Positions 58,701-64,000 of a stretch of 64,000 bases of DNA are shown here, piece after piece. The translations under genes were made by a program, and so were the position numbers. Under the pieces are notes generated by a model. That model worked only from the letters and a program-made list of their open reading frames with translations, searched no databases and was not told the origin of the DNA. The stretch comes from Leptofilum sp965223525 (GTDB taxonomy: Bacteria > Chloroflexota > Anaerolineae > Promineifilales > Promineifilaceae), in contig NZ_CBDCWX010000005.1 in the NCBI RefSeq assembly GCF_965223525.1, positions 1,426,001 to 1,490,000 on the forward strand, read 5' to 3'. Each line of letters opens with the position of its first letter. Positions within the stretch are counted from its first letter, which is position 1.

Positions 58701-58954
58701 GTGCGCCGCTAGTGCAAGATGATAGCCCGCCGCGCTACGGCAGCTACCCTACCAGCCAATGGACGGCTGGCGAGGTGATTGAAGAGCAGGTATCTCTGTC
58801 ATTGGCGGGGGTGCCAGCGGGTGCGTACCAGTTGGCTGTGGGTTTTTACAGCCAGCCAAAGCCGGGACAGTTTAATCAGCTACCGGTGCTGGATGAGGCG
58901 GGGGAATTGGCGGCAGACGGCCGTTTCATCCTGCCAATAACGGTAATTAGGTAA
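55781..58954 (+). CDS. large PTPS-related (PF10131-type) membrane protein
   Basis: A 1057-residue protein beginning at GTG 55781 with GGAGAAG upstream. About residues 1-440 carry some ten hydrophobic segments; NYGYGYPFYNFYAPL and LSHLLGYVVAAFGTFALA are features of the PTPS-related integral membrane family, probable GT-C glycosyltransferase relatives. A single late helix near residue 600 precedes two beta-rich C-terminal modules with the theme HGYEISEGNVSAGE and LRGYRFSQTDEE, similar to the tail of 50989. Two stretches look like inserted repeats: about 56440-56585 and 56850-56869 (the latter translates as MDSRVRGNN). Function in glycan display is inferred from its neighbours. Confidence 0.7.
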   Translation: MNDSPRVRWVWLAVLLVAVLAAWPELSQPGLLNTRGGGDSPFLLQRLHQLETAVLDGHFPTRWMPDANYGYGYPFYNFYAPLSIYSAFLFRLLGFSFVRAIHLSHLLGYVVAAFGTFALARRWFGREGSGSDWAGLLAAVAYTVVPFHLVNVYVRGDSLAEFWAMAFYPLVILAADGLVVGGRRQVALFALAYAALILSHNISAMIFSPFLLLYILLKFLLLRARSKSAEAVSVAGVSASMHNRAISGAVRRPAAAQVISSLQFSISGLFLAFALAAWFFIPALAEQSLAQLDTVTSGYFHYSNHFLGTADFPLSQTSFFVDYGVVNREAFRMGLVQTAVTIAGLLGLLWLWRKQMDSRVRGNNKNVLIIFVLLTVAVSSFMLTPLSELLWAQLPLLSFTQFPWRFLSVQAFGGALAVGVLAVVLPWPRWWVPPLIILLLVSSLGQLRPDSLPLTDADITAESLAQYEWFTGNIGTTISFEYLPPTVQPRPYTSNWLHTGNRWQLTPLMGELVSAELAEQRTNYQQWQVEAATATTLIFPTLHWPGWVAQVNGETVTIRPSAGGGLIELDVPAGLHEIELTLGRTAVRLWAELLSLLALFGTIWLLKPQKSWLNRQTGLVLGGVLLLAVGLRLWPEPAPRDGPRTWDFVQMGYLHSADEIAFRSGAVLHGYEISEGNVSAGESIQVELFWEIPPASPMTIALVSPAANWPDWIDVPVLAAQTVPAGQQVSTVTLVLPKNAPTGLFVPRLTVLDDAPLTLTGSSRDQLFLEPIRVLPGANDLAPEKRLTVRGLDVQPMGDGQLAVQLAWFTLEPLSQNYNVALRLTNAQGKFVRVVDTQPGYGFLPSSGWPAGEWVNDWLTISLPPPDELHERPFALVAQLYEVAEPNRVVLTRRLGELVEVGTEIVFEPTEPLFALLEEMAGVTAVFGEEIQLRGYRFSQTDEEITLTLVWQALENGQTDYTRFIHLIPANEGGAPLVQDDSPPRYGSYPTSQWTAGEVIEEQVSLSLAGVPAGAYQLAVGFYSQPKPGQFNQLPVLDEAGELAADGRFILPITVIR
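56545..56585. repeat. AATCTCCAGTCTCCAG repeat in frame in a gene
   Basis: GTAATCTCCAGTCTCCAG matches the right arm of the element at 17555-17618. It sits in a 45-residue hydrophilic insertion (RARSKSAEAVSV to ISSLQFSIS) that splits two membrane helices of the 1057-residue protein. Confidence 0.5.
56850..56869. repeat. ATTCCCGCG hairpin in frame in a gene (MDSRVRGNN)
   Basis: ATTCCCGCG-TT-CGCGGGAAT, a perfect hairpin with ATGG before it and AACA after it, translated as MDSRVRGNN at about residues 356-364 of the 1057-residue membrane protein. The same element is intergenic at 24542-24567. Confidence 0.75.
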
Positions 58955-59033
58955 TTACCCAATTACCAATTATTGCTTGCTTCAACAGTGCTTTTCATCG
59001 GCCGCAATCTCTGTTATGCGGTGTTAAACTGGT

Positions 59034-60140
59034 TTATTCGTGAATATTGAATTCGACTTTGCTGTGAATTATCATTTCGCTCAGAATTTCCTCTAATGTA
59101 TTTTCGCTAATCGCTTTATCCAAAAAAGATGACAAGATAGGAATGTTAATAATTTCTTCAATGCTTGCCATATATTTTTCAATTACCCTTCTCACAGGAA
59201 ATTGAGCTTCAGCCTGGATACGTAACGCTTGTTGGATTTCTTCAATAGGAAGTTCGCTTTTTATTACAAAGGTCACTGGAAACTTCTGAATCTTATCAAT
59301 ATCCAAAAAATGCTTCTTTACATCAAGAGTTTCTGTAACTTGAAAGAATCTACCCAGCGGGCGCATTACAAAGTCAATGCCGCCATCATTAGCATTTGTT
59401 CTTCCAGTTTTGTATAAAACCAATGTCTCTTCTTCAATATCATTAGGTGACCAGCCCCAATAAATGGAGAAGTCACTATAGTGATTCTTTAGGATGGCAA
59501 AGCTAACAATTTCAAAAATCCGTGCGTCTACATTTGGCCGCAAAAGTGAGAGCAAAAACTCAGCCACCTCTGATGGGTTTTCTTGTGAGACAGTTTGCAT
59601 TCGTTCACAATCTTCAATGAAAGCATTGAATGCACCTTGCTTTGCTTCAACATAAGCGTCAATTATTTCGATTACTGGCTGACCGATATTAACTAGACCA
59701 TTAGGAGTATCAATCAACAAAAGGTTCTCGTTGAACCAGTACTCACTGGTTTGAGTATCACGGATAATTGGAACATACTCCGAAATCGGGAAATACTTCT
59801 CAAACTCTTGATTGAGACGATGGTTTAGAGCATGATTTTGTAGTTTGCTACCAAAAGGTAGTTCTCGCTGGCGCTGAAATAAATCTGTGAACTTAGCCCC
59901 TTCTGCTTCTCTATAGTCGCCACTTTCATCAAAATTCCGATTTAGATAATCTTCTACGAGAACATAAATTGCGTAAAGATTCCCAAATGATCCTCTTGCC
60001 TTTGATCCCCTACTGGCAGATACTGTTTTTGTATTTATGTATTGAAGTAAATCACTTCTTTCAAGTATTAAATCACTACTTTCTGAAAAGTGTTCAGTTA
60101 GAATGTACTGAATGACTAATGTAAATTCGTGTTCTCTCAT
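59034..60140 (-). CDS. type II restriction endonuclease (PD-(D/E)XK candidate)
   Basis: A 368-residue protein overlapping the methyltransferase gene by four bases. The segment GRTNANDGGIDFVMRPLGRF followed by FQVTE has the DGGIDF..(E/Q)xx layout of restriction nucleases, with Asp and Glu/Gln as the metal site; VEAKQGAF upstream is a second possible match. I could not link it to a named enzyme. The pairing with a YhdJ-like methylase suggests it cuts ATGCAT (as NsiI/EcoT22I do), which is inference. AT-rich and without the octamer, like its partner. Confidence 0.7.
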   Translation of the reverse strand: MREHEFTLVIQYILTEHFSESSDLILERSDLLQYINTKTVSASRGSKARGSFGNLYAIYVLVEDYLNRNFDESGDYREAEGAKFTDLFQRQRELPFGSKLQNHALNHRLNQEFEKYFPISEYVPIIRDTQTSEYWFNENLLLIDTPNGLVNIGQPVIEIIDAYVEAKQGAFNAFIEDCERMQTVSQENPSEVAEFLLSLLRPNVDARIFEIVSFAILKNHYSDFSIYWGWSPNDIEEETLVLYKTGRTNANDGGIDFVMRPLGRFFQVTETLDVKKHFLDIDKIQKFPVTFVIKSELPIEEIQQALRIQAEAQFPVRRVIEKYMASIEEIINIPILSSFLDKAISENTLEEILSEMIIHSKVEFNIHE

Positions 60141-61018
60141 TCGTTACTTTCCAGAAGCGTTAATTCATTTGGTGATACTTGAGGCTTTCCATTTTTACGC
60201 TCATAGATTTTTTCAACAGGGTGCAGTTTTTCACCGTTGTAGAGGGACATAACACTCAAGCGGCGTAAGCCAATTTTGATATACTCTTCTTCAAGTTCAA
60301 TCCCTATTGATTTTCGGTTTAGTTTCTTTGCTACCGCGCAAGTCGTAAATGTTCCTGAAAATGGATCAAGAACTAAATCACCTTCATTACTGCTGGCTGC
60401 AATAATACGTTCTAGAAGTGTTTCGGGCTTTTGAGTAGGATGCTTTTCATATTCAGGCATCCGATACCGTACTCTAGGAAAATACCATACATTCCCGGGA
60501 ACTTTTTCACTGTTATAAACTGTTGGAACTTTTTTTCGATAGTCTATAAGTTTACGTTTTGCTCCAGTTTTTGCTTCAACCAAAATATCATCAGCGTTGA
60601 ACACATAATCATTTGGGTCTTTTACACAATGCAGGATTGGCTCATACTTAGACCCAAAGTACTTTCGTGCTTGAACCCCAGAACTGTCATAGTGCCAAAC
60701 AATGCGAGATAATATGGTTAACTTTTCGCGCAGGAAAATATCAAGAAAAGGCATATTTTGAGTGCTGGTCATGACATAAAGGCTACCATTTGGCTTTAGT
60801 AATAATAGCGATAGGTTTAACCACTCTTTGCACCACTCAATATATGCTTCGTCAGATGGCCATTTGTCAACAAAGTTAACGTATTTTTTCCCGATGTTGT
60901 ATGGGGGGTCAGCAAAAATGAGGTCTACACTCGATTTTGGTAGCGATTTTAAGACATCTAGAGCATTACCATGAAAAATAGAGTGATCATCCGATTGGTA
61001 AACTTTGAAATTTTCCAT
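60137..61018 (-). CDS. site-specific DNA methyltransferase, YhdJ-like (ATGCAT candidate)
   Basis: A 293-residue beta-class amino-methyltransferase: the catalytic FADPPYNIGKKY comes first (near residue 35) and the SAM-binding DPFSGTFTTCAVA near residue 220. Several blocks match what I remember of E. coli YhdJ, an N6-adenine methylase of ATGCAT: RIVWHYDSSGVQARK, ILVEAKTGAKRKLIDYR, KVPGNVWYFPRVRY and HPTQKPETLL, including the variant GTFTT in motif I. Here, unlike YhdJ, a nuclease gene follows directly, so it is a full restriction-modification pair. A promoter (TTTACT-17-TACAAT) lies just upstream. Confidence 0.88.
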   Translation of the reverse strand: MENFKVYQSDDHSIFHGNALDVLKSLPKSSVDLIFADPPYNIGKKYVNFVDKWPSDEAYIEWCKEWLNLSLLLLKPNGSLYVMTSTQNMPFLDIFLREKLTILSRIVWHYDSSGVQARKYFGSKYEPILHCVKDPNDYVFNADDILVEAKTGAKRKLIDYRKKVPTVYNSEKVPGNVWYFPRVRYRMPEYEKHPTQKPETLLERIIAASSNEGDLVLDPFSGTFTTCAVAKKLNRKSIGIELEEEYIKIGLRRLSVMSLYNGEKLHPVEKIYERKNGKPQVSPNELTLLESNE

Positions 61019-61025
61019 ACTTTTT

Positions 61026-61054
61026 ATTGTATTAGCAAATCTGTTCTGAGTAAA
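61026..61054 (-). promoter_or_regulatory. promoter of the R-M operon
   Basis: On the minus strand, TTTACT (61049-61054), 17-base spacer, TACAAT (61026-61031), only seven bases before the methylase ATG. Transcription would start at or within the first codons, implying a leaderless or nearly leaderless message. Confidence 0.55.
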
Positions 61055-61138
61055 ATTGTTTTCAAATGTGTCCGCTACTCAGGTGCTTAAGCTGTGTACT
61101 CGTTTCCTTTGGCACGTCAGCTTTCTGCCGTCTTGGAA

Positions 61139-61594
61139 TTACTTGCCCAAAAATTTGACGGCTTTTTCGATGCTTTTCTTGGGGGAAATTTTTACCTGCA
61201 TGTCGGCGAAACGGCCGTCTTCGTCAATGACAAAATGGCTGCGGATGATGCCCATGTAGGAACGGCCGTACATCTTCTTCTCGCCCCACACGCCATACAG
61301 CTCGGCTACTTCATGCTCTGGATCAGATAGTAAATTGTAAGGGAATGCTTGCTTGGCACGCCATTTTGCCAGCTTCTCTGGGCTGTCTGGGCTGATGCCC
61401 AGCACCGCTGCGCCTGCCGCATCAATAAGAGGCCAGTTGTCGCGGAAGCCACATGCCTGCGTGGTGCAGCCGGGAGTATCTGCTTTGGGATAGAAGAAGA
61501 GTACCACCTTTTTGCCGCGCATGTCAGACAGTTTTACGGGGGTGCCTTCGTCGGAAATCAGTTCAAAATCGGGGGCTTGGTTGCCGAGGGTCAT
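61139..61594 (-). CDS. bcp: thioredoxin-dependent thiol peroxidase (Bcp/PrxQ)
   Basis: A 151-residue peroxiredoxin. FFYPKADTPGCTTQACGFRDNW contains the peroxidatic Cys (first of C-T-T-Q-A-C) and the resolving Cys five residues later, the typical atypical 2-Cys arrangement of PrxQ; this stretch is split here as FFYPKADTPGC and TTQACGFRD. An octamer encodes Gly-Arg in YGRSYMG near the conserved GKKMYGR loop. AGGAG lies seven bases before ATG 61594. Confidence 0.93.
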   Translation of the reverse strand: MTLGNQAPDFELISDEGTPVKLSDMRGKKVVLFFYPKADTPGCTTQACGFRDNWPLIDAAGAAVLGISPDSPEKLAKWRAKQAFPYNLLSDPEHEVAELYGVWGEKKMYGRSYMGIIRSHFVIDEDGRFADMQVKISPKKSIEKAVKFLGK

Positions 61595-61623
61595 TTGTTT
61601 CTCCTGTGAGTAGTTGTTGGTGG

Positions 61624-61653
61624 CTGGCGGCTAGTAAAAACGCTAGCTGCCAG
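61624..61653. repeat. CTGGCGGCTAG hairpin
   Basis: Arms at 61624-61634 and 61643-61653 with one mismatch, upstream of bcp. The remaining bases to 61873 carry no gene I can support. Confidence 0.55.
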
Positions 61654-61873
61654 TTAATGTTGTTTGCTTGGCTGCATTTTACCGGGGTTGAGAGTCTGTT
61701 CCCAGGTTAGTTAAAGGTTTGTTTAGATTTGGTGGAACCTTTTGTGGCGGGTGAACGTTTTGTAGGTGCAGCGTTGGGTGGCCGTTTTCTAAACAGCAAG
61801 CAACAGATCCCTAAAAACAAGTACGCTGTAGACGAAATAAAAACCCAATTTACAACTCAATGGGAGGTTCACA

Positions 61874-62185
61874 ATGCCAACACTTTATATGATTTTCTGG
61901 TCTATCATTATTGTGGCTGCTTTTTCAGTGTGGCGGCTGCGGAATTGGAACCAGCGGCTGGTGGTCACGGTGGTGACGCTGCTGGTGCTGCTCCTGAGCC
62001 AATCTTTGTTTGTGTCGCTAGCGGCCAGTGCTGGCCTAAACCCCAGCGACGCTTTGTTGGCTCCTGAACGCTTTTTGCAACGCGGCCCATTTGGTTGGCT
62101 AGCTCTGTTGGTGATGCCCTGTGGTTGGCTAGGGCCGTTTGTGGGCTTTAACTTGATTCAGCGGCTGTCAATCAGTGAAGAGTAA
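61874..62185 (+). CDS. small hypothetical membrane protein
   Basis: A 103-residue protein with three hydrophobic segments (MIFWSIIIVAAFSVWRL, VVTVVTLLVLLLSQSLFVSLA and WLALLVMPCGWLGPFVGF). The charged linker NPSDALLAPERFLQRG lies between the last two. GGGAGG precedes ATG 61874 at normal distance, which is the main support for its being a real gene. No family recognised. Convergent with the TPR gene. Confidence 0.6.
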   Translation: MPTLYMIFWSIIIVAAFSVWRLRNWNQRLVVTVVTLLVLLLSQSLFVSLAASAGLNPSDALLAPERFLQRGPFGWLALLVMPCGWLGPFVGFNLIQRLSISEE

Positions 62186-62215
62186 TCGGTATTTGGTGAA
62201 CGGTTTACGGATTAC
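62182..62215. repeat. GTAATCGGT/ACGGATTAC repeat (family 2)
   Basis: Nine-base arms with one mismatch in the 33-base gap between convergent stop codons, overlapping the end of the small membrane-protein gene. Confidence 0.55.
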
Positions 62216-62218
62216 CGC

Positions 62219-62764
62219 CTACTGACTACCGAGCAGGCGGTTGGCGAAGCGAATGAGCCATTTGAATAGCCTCTGGGGGAAGGAGAGGCGGGGACGGGCT
62301 TGCAAACTATCTTCCATTCGCATGACGGCGGCCACCCATTGGCCACGACGAAGCTCCATCAGGCTCAGGGCGCGTAGCACTTGGGCCTGTTTTTCTTTTT
62401 CATTGCTTTGGGCAAATTGGGCGGCGGCGTCGCTGTAGTGGCGTGCGGCTTCGGTGTATTTTTTTTGCCCGGCGTACAGGTCGCCGAGATTGCCCAGCGT
62501 TTGGGCGTGGCGGCTGGCATCCCCAATTTGTTGAAACAGGTTGGCGGCTTGGGTGAGGGTGGTTGCGGCCGTTTCTCCATCCCCCAGCACGCGCAAAATC
62601 ACTCCCATGTTGTTGAGCATCTCTGCCTGGTTGCCAAAATCTTCTTGTGCGGCAAAGGTTGCAGCAGCTTGTTCAAATACGGCCAACGCTTCGCGCCGTT
62701 TGCCTTGCTGAAATAGCCGCATCCCTTCATCTTTTAATGCTTGGGGAGAGGGGGAAGGAGTCAT
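62219..62764 (-). CDS. TPR-repeat protein
   Basis: A 181-residue protein with about four tetratricopeptide repeats: ALKDEGMRLFQQGKRREAL, AEMLNNMGVILRVLGDGE, AQTLGNLGDLYAGQKKYTEA and a more worn fourth. TPR arrays are protein-binding scaffolds. The C-terminus (FPQRLFKWLIRFANRLLGS) is an amphipathic basic helix that may touch the membrane. Start ATG 62764; the long upstream frame is a shadow of the regulator gene. It is 40 bases downstream of that regulator, so they may be co-transcribed. Confidence 0.8.
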   Translation of the reverse strand: MTPSPSPQALKDEGMRLFQQGKRREALAVFEQAAATFAAQEDFGNQAEMLNNMGVILRVLGDGETAATTLTQAANLFQQIGDASRHAQTLGNLGDLYAGQKKYTEAARHYSDAAAQFAQSNEKEKQAQVLRALSLMELRRGQWVAAVMRMEDSLQARPRLSFPQRLFKWLIRFANRLLGSQ

Positions 62765-62773
62765 TGCGGAGAG

Positions 62774-62806
62774 AATTACGCAATTACTGAATGTAATTCG
62801 GTAATT
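62774..62806. repeat. AATTACGCAATTAC hairpin
   Basis: Arms at 62774-62787 and 62793-62806 with two mismatches; the right arm covers the stop codon of the double-HTH regulator gene. Confidence 0.5.
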
Positions 62807-63467
62807 AGTAGGTGATTTCCAGCAAGCTTTCGGCCACCTGTCGTAGTTGGGCGACATCCATCTCGCTGAGTTTTTTGGCGGTGTCCAGATAGCTAACGTT
62901 GACTGGGTTGATGAGGAAGGCCTGCATGTCTGGAGCCATGCGTTGGAATTGGCGCTCCAGCTTTTGCTTGGCTTCGTGGCGACCCAGCGGGCCGTGTACA
63001 TCATCTAAAAAGTAGTTCACAGAGACGTCTAGCTGGCGGCAAATTTGCTCCAGGTGCAGGTAAGGAATTGGCTCCTCGCCCATTTCATACGATTTGAGCA
63101 GCGCTTCGTCCATATCGAGCGTTTCAGCCAAATCGGCCAGTGATTGGCGGCTGCGTAGCCGCTGCTGGCTGAGCAAAACGCCGATAACACGGTGGCGCAG
63201 GGCGATTAGATTAGCAAAATCCAACTCGTCTTCAGATTTGAGCGGTTCGCTACCCCAAAAGTAGCCCATCGGAATGTTGAGGAAGAGCGCCAGCGCTTCT
63301 AGCTGCGGTAAGGAGACCGAGTATGCGCCTGACTCGATTTTGCTGTATTCGGCTGGTTTGACACCTAAAACGGCCGCACACTCTTTCTTGGTGCGTCCAA
63401 AATGCTCTCTGGCCTTTTCTATGAGGCCGCCCAACATTTTTGCGCGTTCTGGATTCAATTCACTCAT
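62805..63467 (-). CDS. double helix-turn-helix (XRE-type) regulator
   Basis: A 220-residue protein with two HTH_3 domains in tandem. The first is RTKKECAAVLGVKPAEYSKIE at about residues 24-44 (shown in part as ECAAVLGVKPAEYSKIE); the second is QSLADLAETLDMDEALLKSYE at about 110-130 (LADLAETLDMDEALLKSYE). The remaining C-terminal 70 residues are helical. Two XRE domains in one chain could bind a two-part operator as a monomer. Candidate promoter TTGTGC-17-TAATAT lies on its strand at 63520-63548. Targets unknown; the TPR gene follows. Confidence 0.8.
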   Translation of the reverse strand: MSELNPERAKMLGGLIEKAREHFGRTKKECAAVLGVKPAEYSKIESGAYSVSLPQLEALALFLNIPMGYFWGSEPLKSEDELDFANLIALRHRVIGVLLSQQRLRSRQSLADLAETLDMDEALLKSYEMGEEPIPYLHLEQICRQLDVSVNYFLDDVHGPLGRHEAKQKLERQFQRMAPDMQAFLINPVNVSYLDTAKKLSEMDVAQLRQVAESLLEITY

Positions 63468-63519
63468 TAGGTTTCTCTTGCAAGATGTCTCTGTTCTTGG
63501 CTGGGTTGAACTGGAGAGG

Positions 63520-63548
63520 ATATTAACATAATTCAGTTTGAGGCACAA
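63520..63548 (-). promoter_or_regulatory. possible promoter of the double-HTH regulator
   Basis: On the minus strand, TTGTGC (63543-63548), 17-base spacer, TAATAT (63520-63525), about 53 bases before the ATG at 63467. Confidence 0.35.
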
Positions 63549-63626
63549 CTTTGCAACTTTTTGGGAAACGGCCGTTACCTGCCTTTAAAGAGCCGTACAA
63601 AAACTGTATTGAGTTGGAGGTGTGTT

Positions 63627-64000
63627 ATGAGCCTGTATCGTATGACTGTTATTTTTGTGGGTGTGTTGCTGCTGTCGGCGTGTGAACGGCCGTCTTCAAT
63701 TGGCCTTCAGACGGAGGTGTTAGAGATTGATGGAGTTGAGCGCACGTATCATATCTATTTCCCTTCTGATTTTAATGAGACGGAGGCAGCTCCGCTGGTG
63801 CTGGCACTGCATGGCGGTGGGGGGGCAGGCGCAACATTCAATCAGGGAACAGCCAACACGTTTATTCCGGCAGCAGAAAGTCGGGGAATGGTGGCGGTAT
63901 TTCCTGAAGGGGTTGATAATCAATGGTGTGACGGCCGTACCGAACATTTGGCAGAAGATCGAAATTGCACTGAAATTGACGATCTCGCCTTTTTAGAAGC
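63627..64000 (+). CDS. esterase/polyhydroxybutyrate depolymerase-like lipoprotein (N-terminal part)
   Basis: The gene runs off the right edge; 124 codons are visible. GGAGG precedes ATG 63627. A lipoprotein signal ends in LLLSAC, giving a lipid-anchored protein. The mature part begins with a strand-rich region (DGVERTYHIYFP) and then PLVLALHGGGGAGATF, the oxyanion-loop HGG motif of the LpqC/PHB depolymerase/feruloyl esterase group of alpha/beta hydrolases, followed by VAVFPEGVDNQWCDGR. The nucleophile is beyond the edge. Residues just after the lipidated Cys are encoded by an octamer (ERPS), another at 63931 gives Asp-Gly-Arg. Confidence 0.8.
   Translation, partial: MSLYRMTVIFVGVLLLSACERPSSIGLQTEVLEIDGVERTYHIYFPSDFNETEAAPLVLALHGGGGAGATFNQGTANTFIPAAESRGMVAVFPEGVDNQWCDGRTEHLAEDRNCTEIDDLAFLE

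Larger units (their letters stand above)
34..63938. repeat. highly iterated palindromic octamer ACGGCCGT (about 119 copies)
   Basis: The palindrome ACGGCCGT occurs about 119 times by hand count between the first copy (34-41) and the last (63931-63938); often the wider AACGGCCGTT is seen. Further sample positions are 1148, 9647, 38606, 51061 and 55081. Most copies are inside genes, in all three frames: ACG-GCC-GTN gives Thr-Ala-Val, NAC-GGC-CGT gives Asn/Asp/Tyr-Gly-Arg, and NNA-CGG-CCG-T gives x-Arg-Pro. About 17 further sites keep the CGGCCG or GGCCGT core with one end base changed. At this base composition about one copy would be expected. Stretches without it include 7281-8993, 18612-20243, 29182-31420, 36309-37312 and 58927-61209. 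Confidence 0.9.

Noticed and set aside
60137..61018. The R-M methylase as the enzyme responsible for the ACGGCCGT lattice
   Set aside because: Its similarity points to ATGCAT, it is a beta-class amino-methylase, and the R-M island itself lacks the octamer.
61729..62067. A 112-codon open frame upstream of and overlapping the small membrane protein
   Set aside because: The overlapping frame at 61874 has a good ribosome site and a membrane-protein pattern; this one has neither.

Overview
The window reads as a chromosome segment from a free-living bacterium, most likely a member of the Chloroflexota (Anaerolineae/Ardenticatenia-like). This placement is an inference from gene content: PTPS-related giant membrane proteins, Thr/Pro-rich linkers with SdrD-like domains, a BMP nucleoside importer, and a Hen1-Pnkp RNA repair pair. 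There is no rRNA or tRNA to confirm it. About 60 protein genes are supported; I saw no tRNA, rRNA, CRISPR array or transposase gene.

Layout. 0-7.9 kb: end of an alpha/beta hydrolase, folB-folK, a small-molecule kinase-like gene, exonuclease III, DUF1990-like, a second hydrolase, a membrane protein with an FHA-like tail, alanine racemase. 8-9.6 kb: an AT-rich possible HEPN protein and a PPOX-type flavoprotein. 9.7-16.7 kb: glycine-betaine/choline locus (lipoprotein binding protein, a double-length permease, CBS-tailed ATPase, GMC oxidoreductase), interrupted by an orphan ModB-like permease. 16.8-19.7 kb: acyltransferase, glycosyltransferase, a small conserved protein, a stand-alone MgsA/RarA C-terminal domain. 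19.8-36.3 kb: a large nucleoside/ribosyl uptake and breakdown region (M20 peptidase, nucleoside hydrolase, MTA/SAH-type deaminase, ribokinase, sulfatase, ADP-ribosylglycohydrolase, nucleoside phosphorylase, BMP-type ABC importer, PfkB kinase). 36.4-39.3 kb: yebC, ruvC, GNAT, ruvA, CaMKII-AD-like. 39.5-43.5 kb: hen1-pnkp RNA repair operon. 43.5-50.8 kb: GbsR-regulated ABC-2 exporter, tandem methyltransferase, ribF, truB, glycosyltransferase. 51-59 kb: cell-surface/glycan genes (GT39-like, LysM and SdrD surface proteins, DoxX-like, a 1057-residue PTPS-related membrane protein). 59-61 kb: AT-rich type II restriction-modification pair whose methylase resembles YhdJ (ATGCAT). 61-64 kb: bcp peroxiredoxin, small membrane protein, TPR protein, double-HTH regulator, start of an esterase lipoprotein.

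Two genome-scale signals overlie the genes. First, the palindromic octamer ACGGCCGT occurs about 119 times by my hand count (roughly 1.9 per kb, against about 1.3 expected by base composition). It is mostly inside genes and in all three reading frames, so it writes T-A-V, N/D/Y-G-R and E-R-P into unrelated proteins. It resembles the cyanobacterial HIP1 phenomenon with a different sequence, and it is missing from the AT-rich islands. Second, gaps between genes are filled by many unrelated families of hairpin-forming repeats. Several touch stop codons, and three stretches appear to be translated in frame inside genes.

I regard the ACGGCCGT lattice together with the mobile hairpin repeats as the most novel content. 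The recognisable enzyme systems (Hen1-Pnkp, BMP importer, R-M, betaine uptake) are known types with some local oddities.
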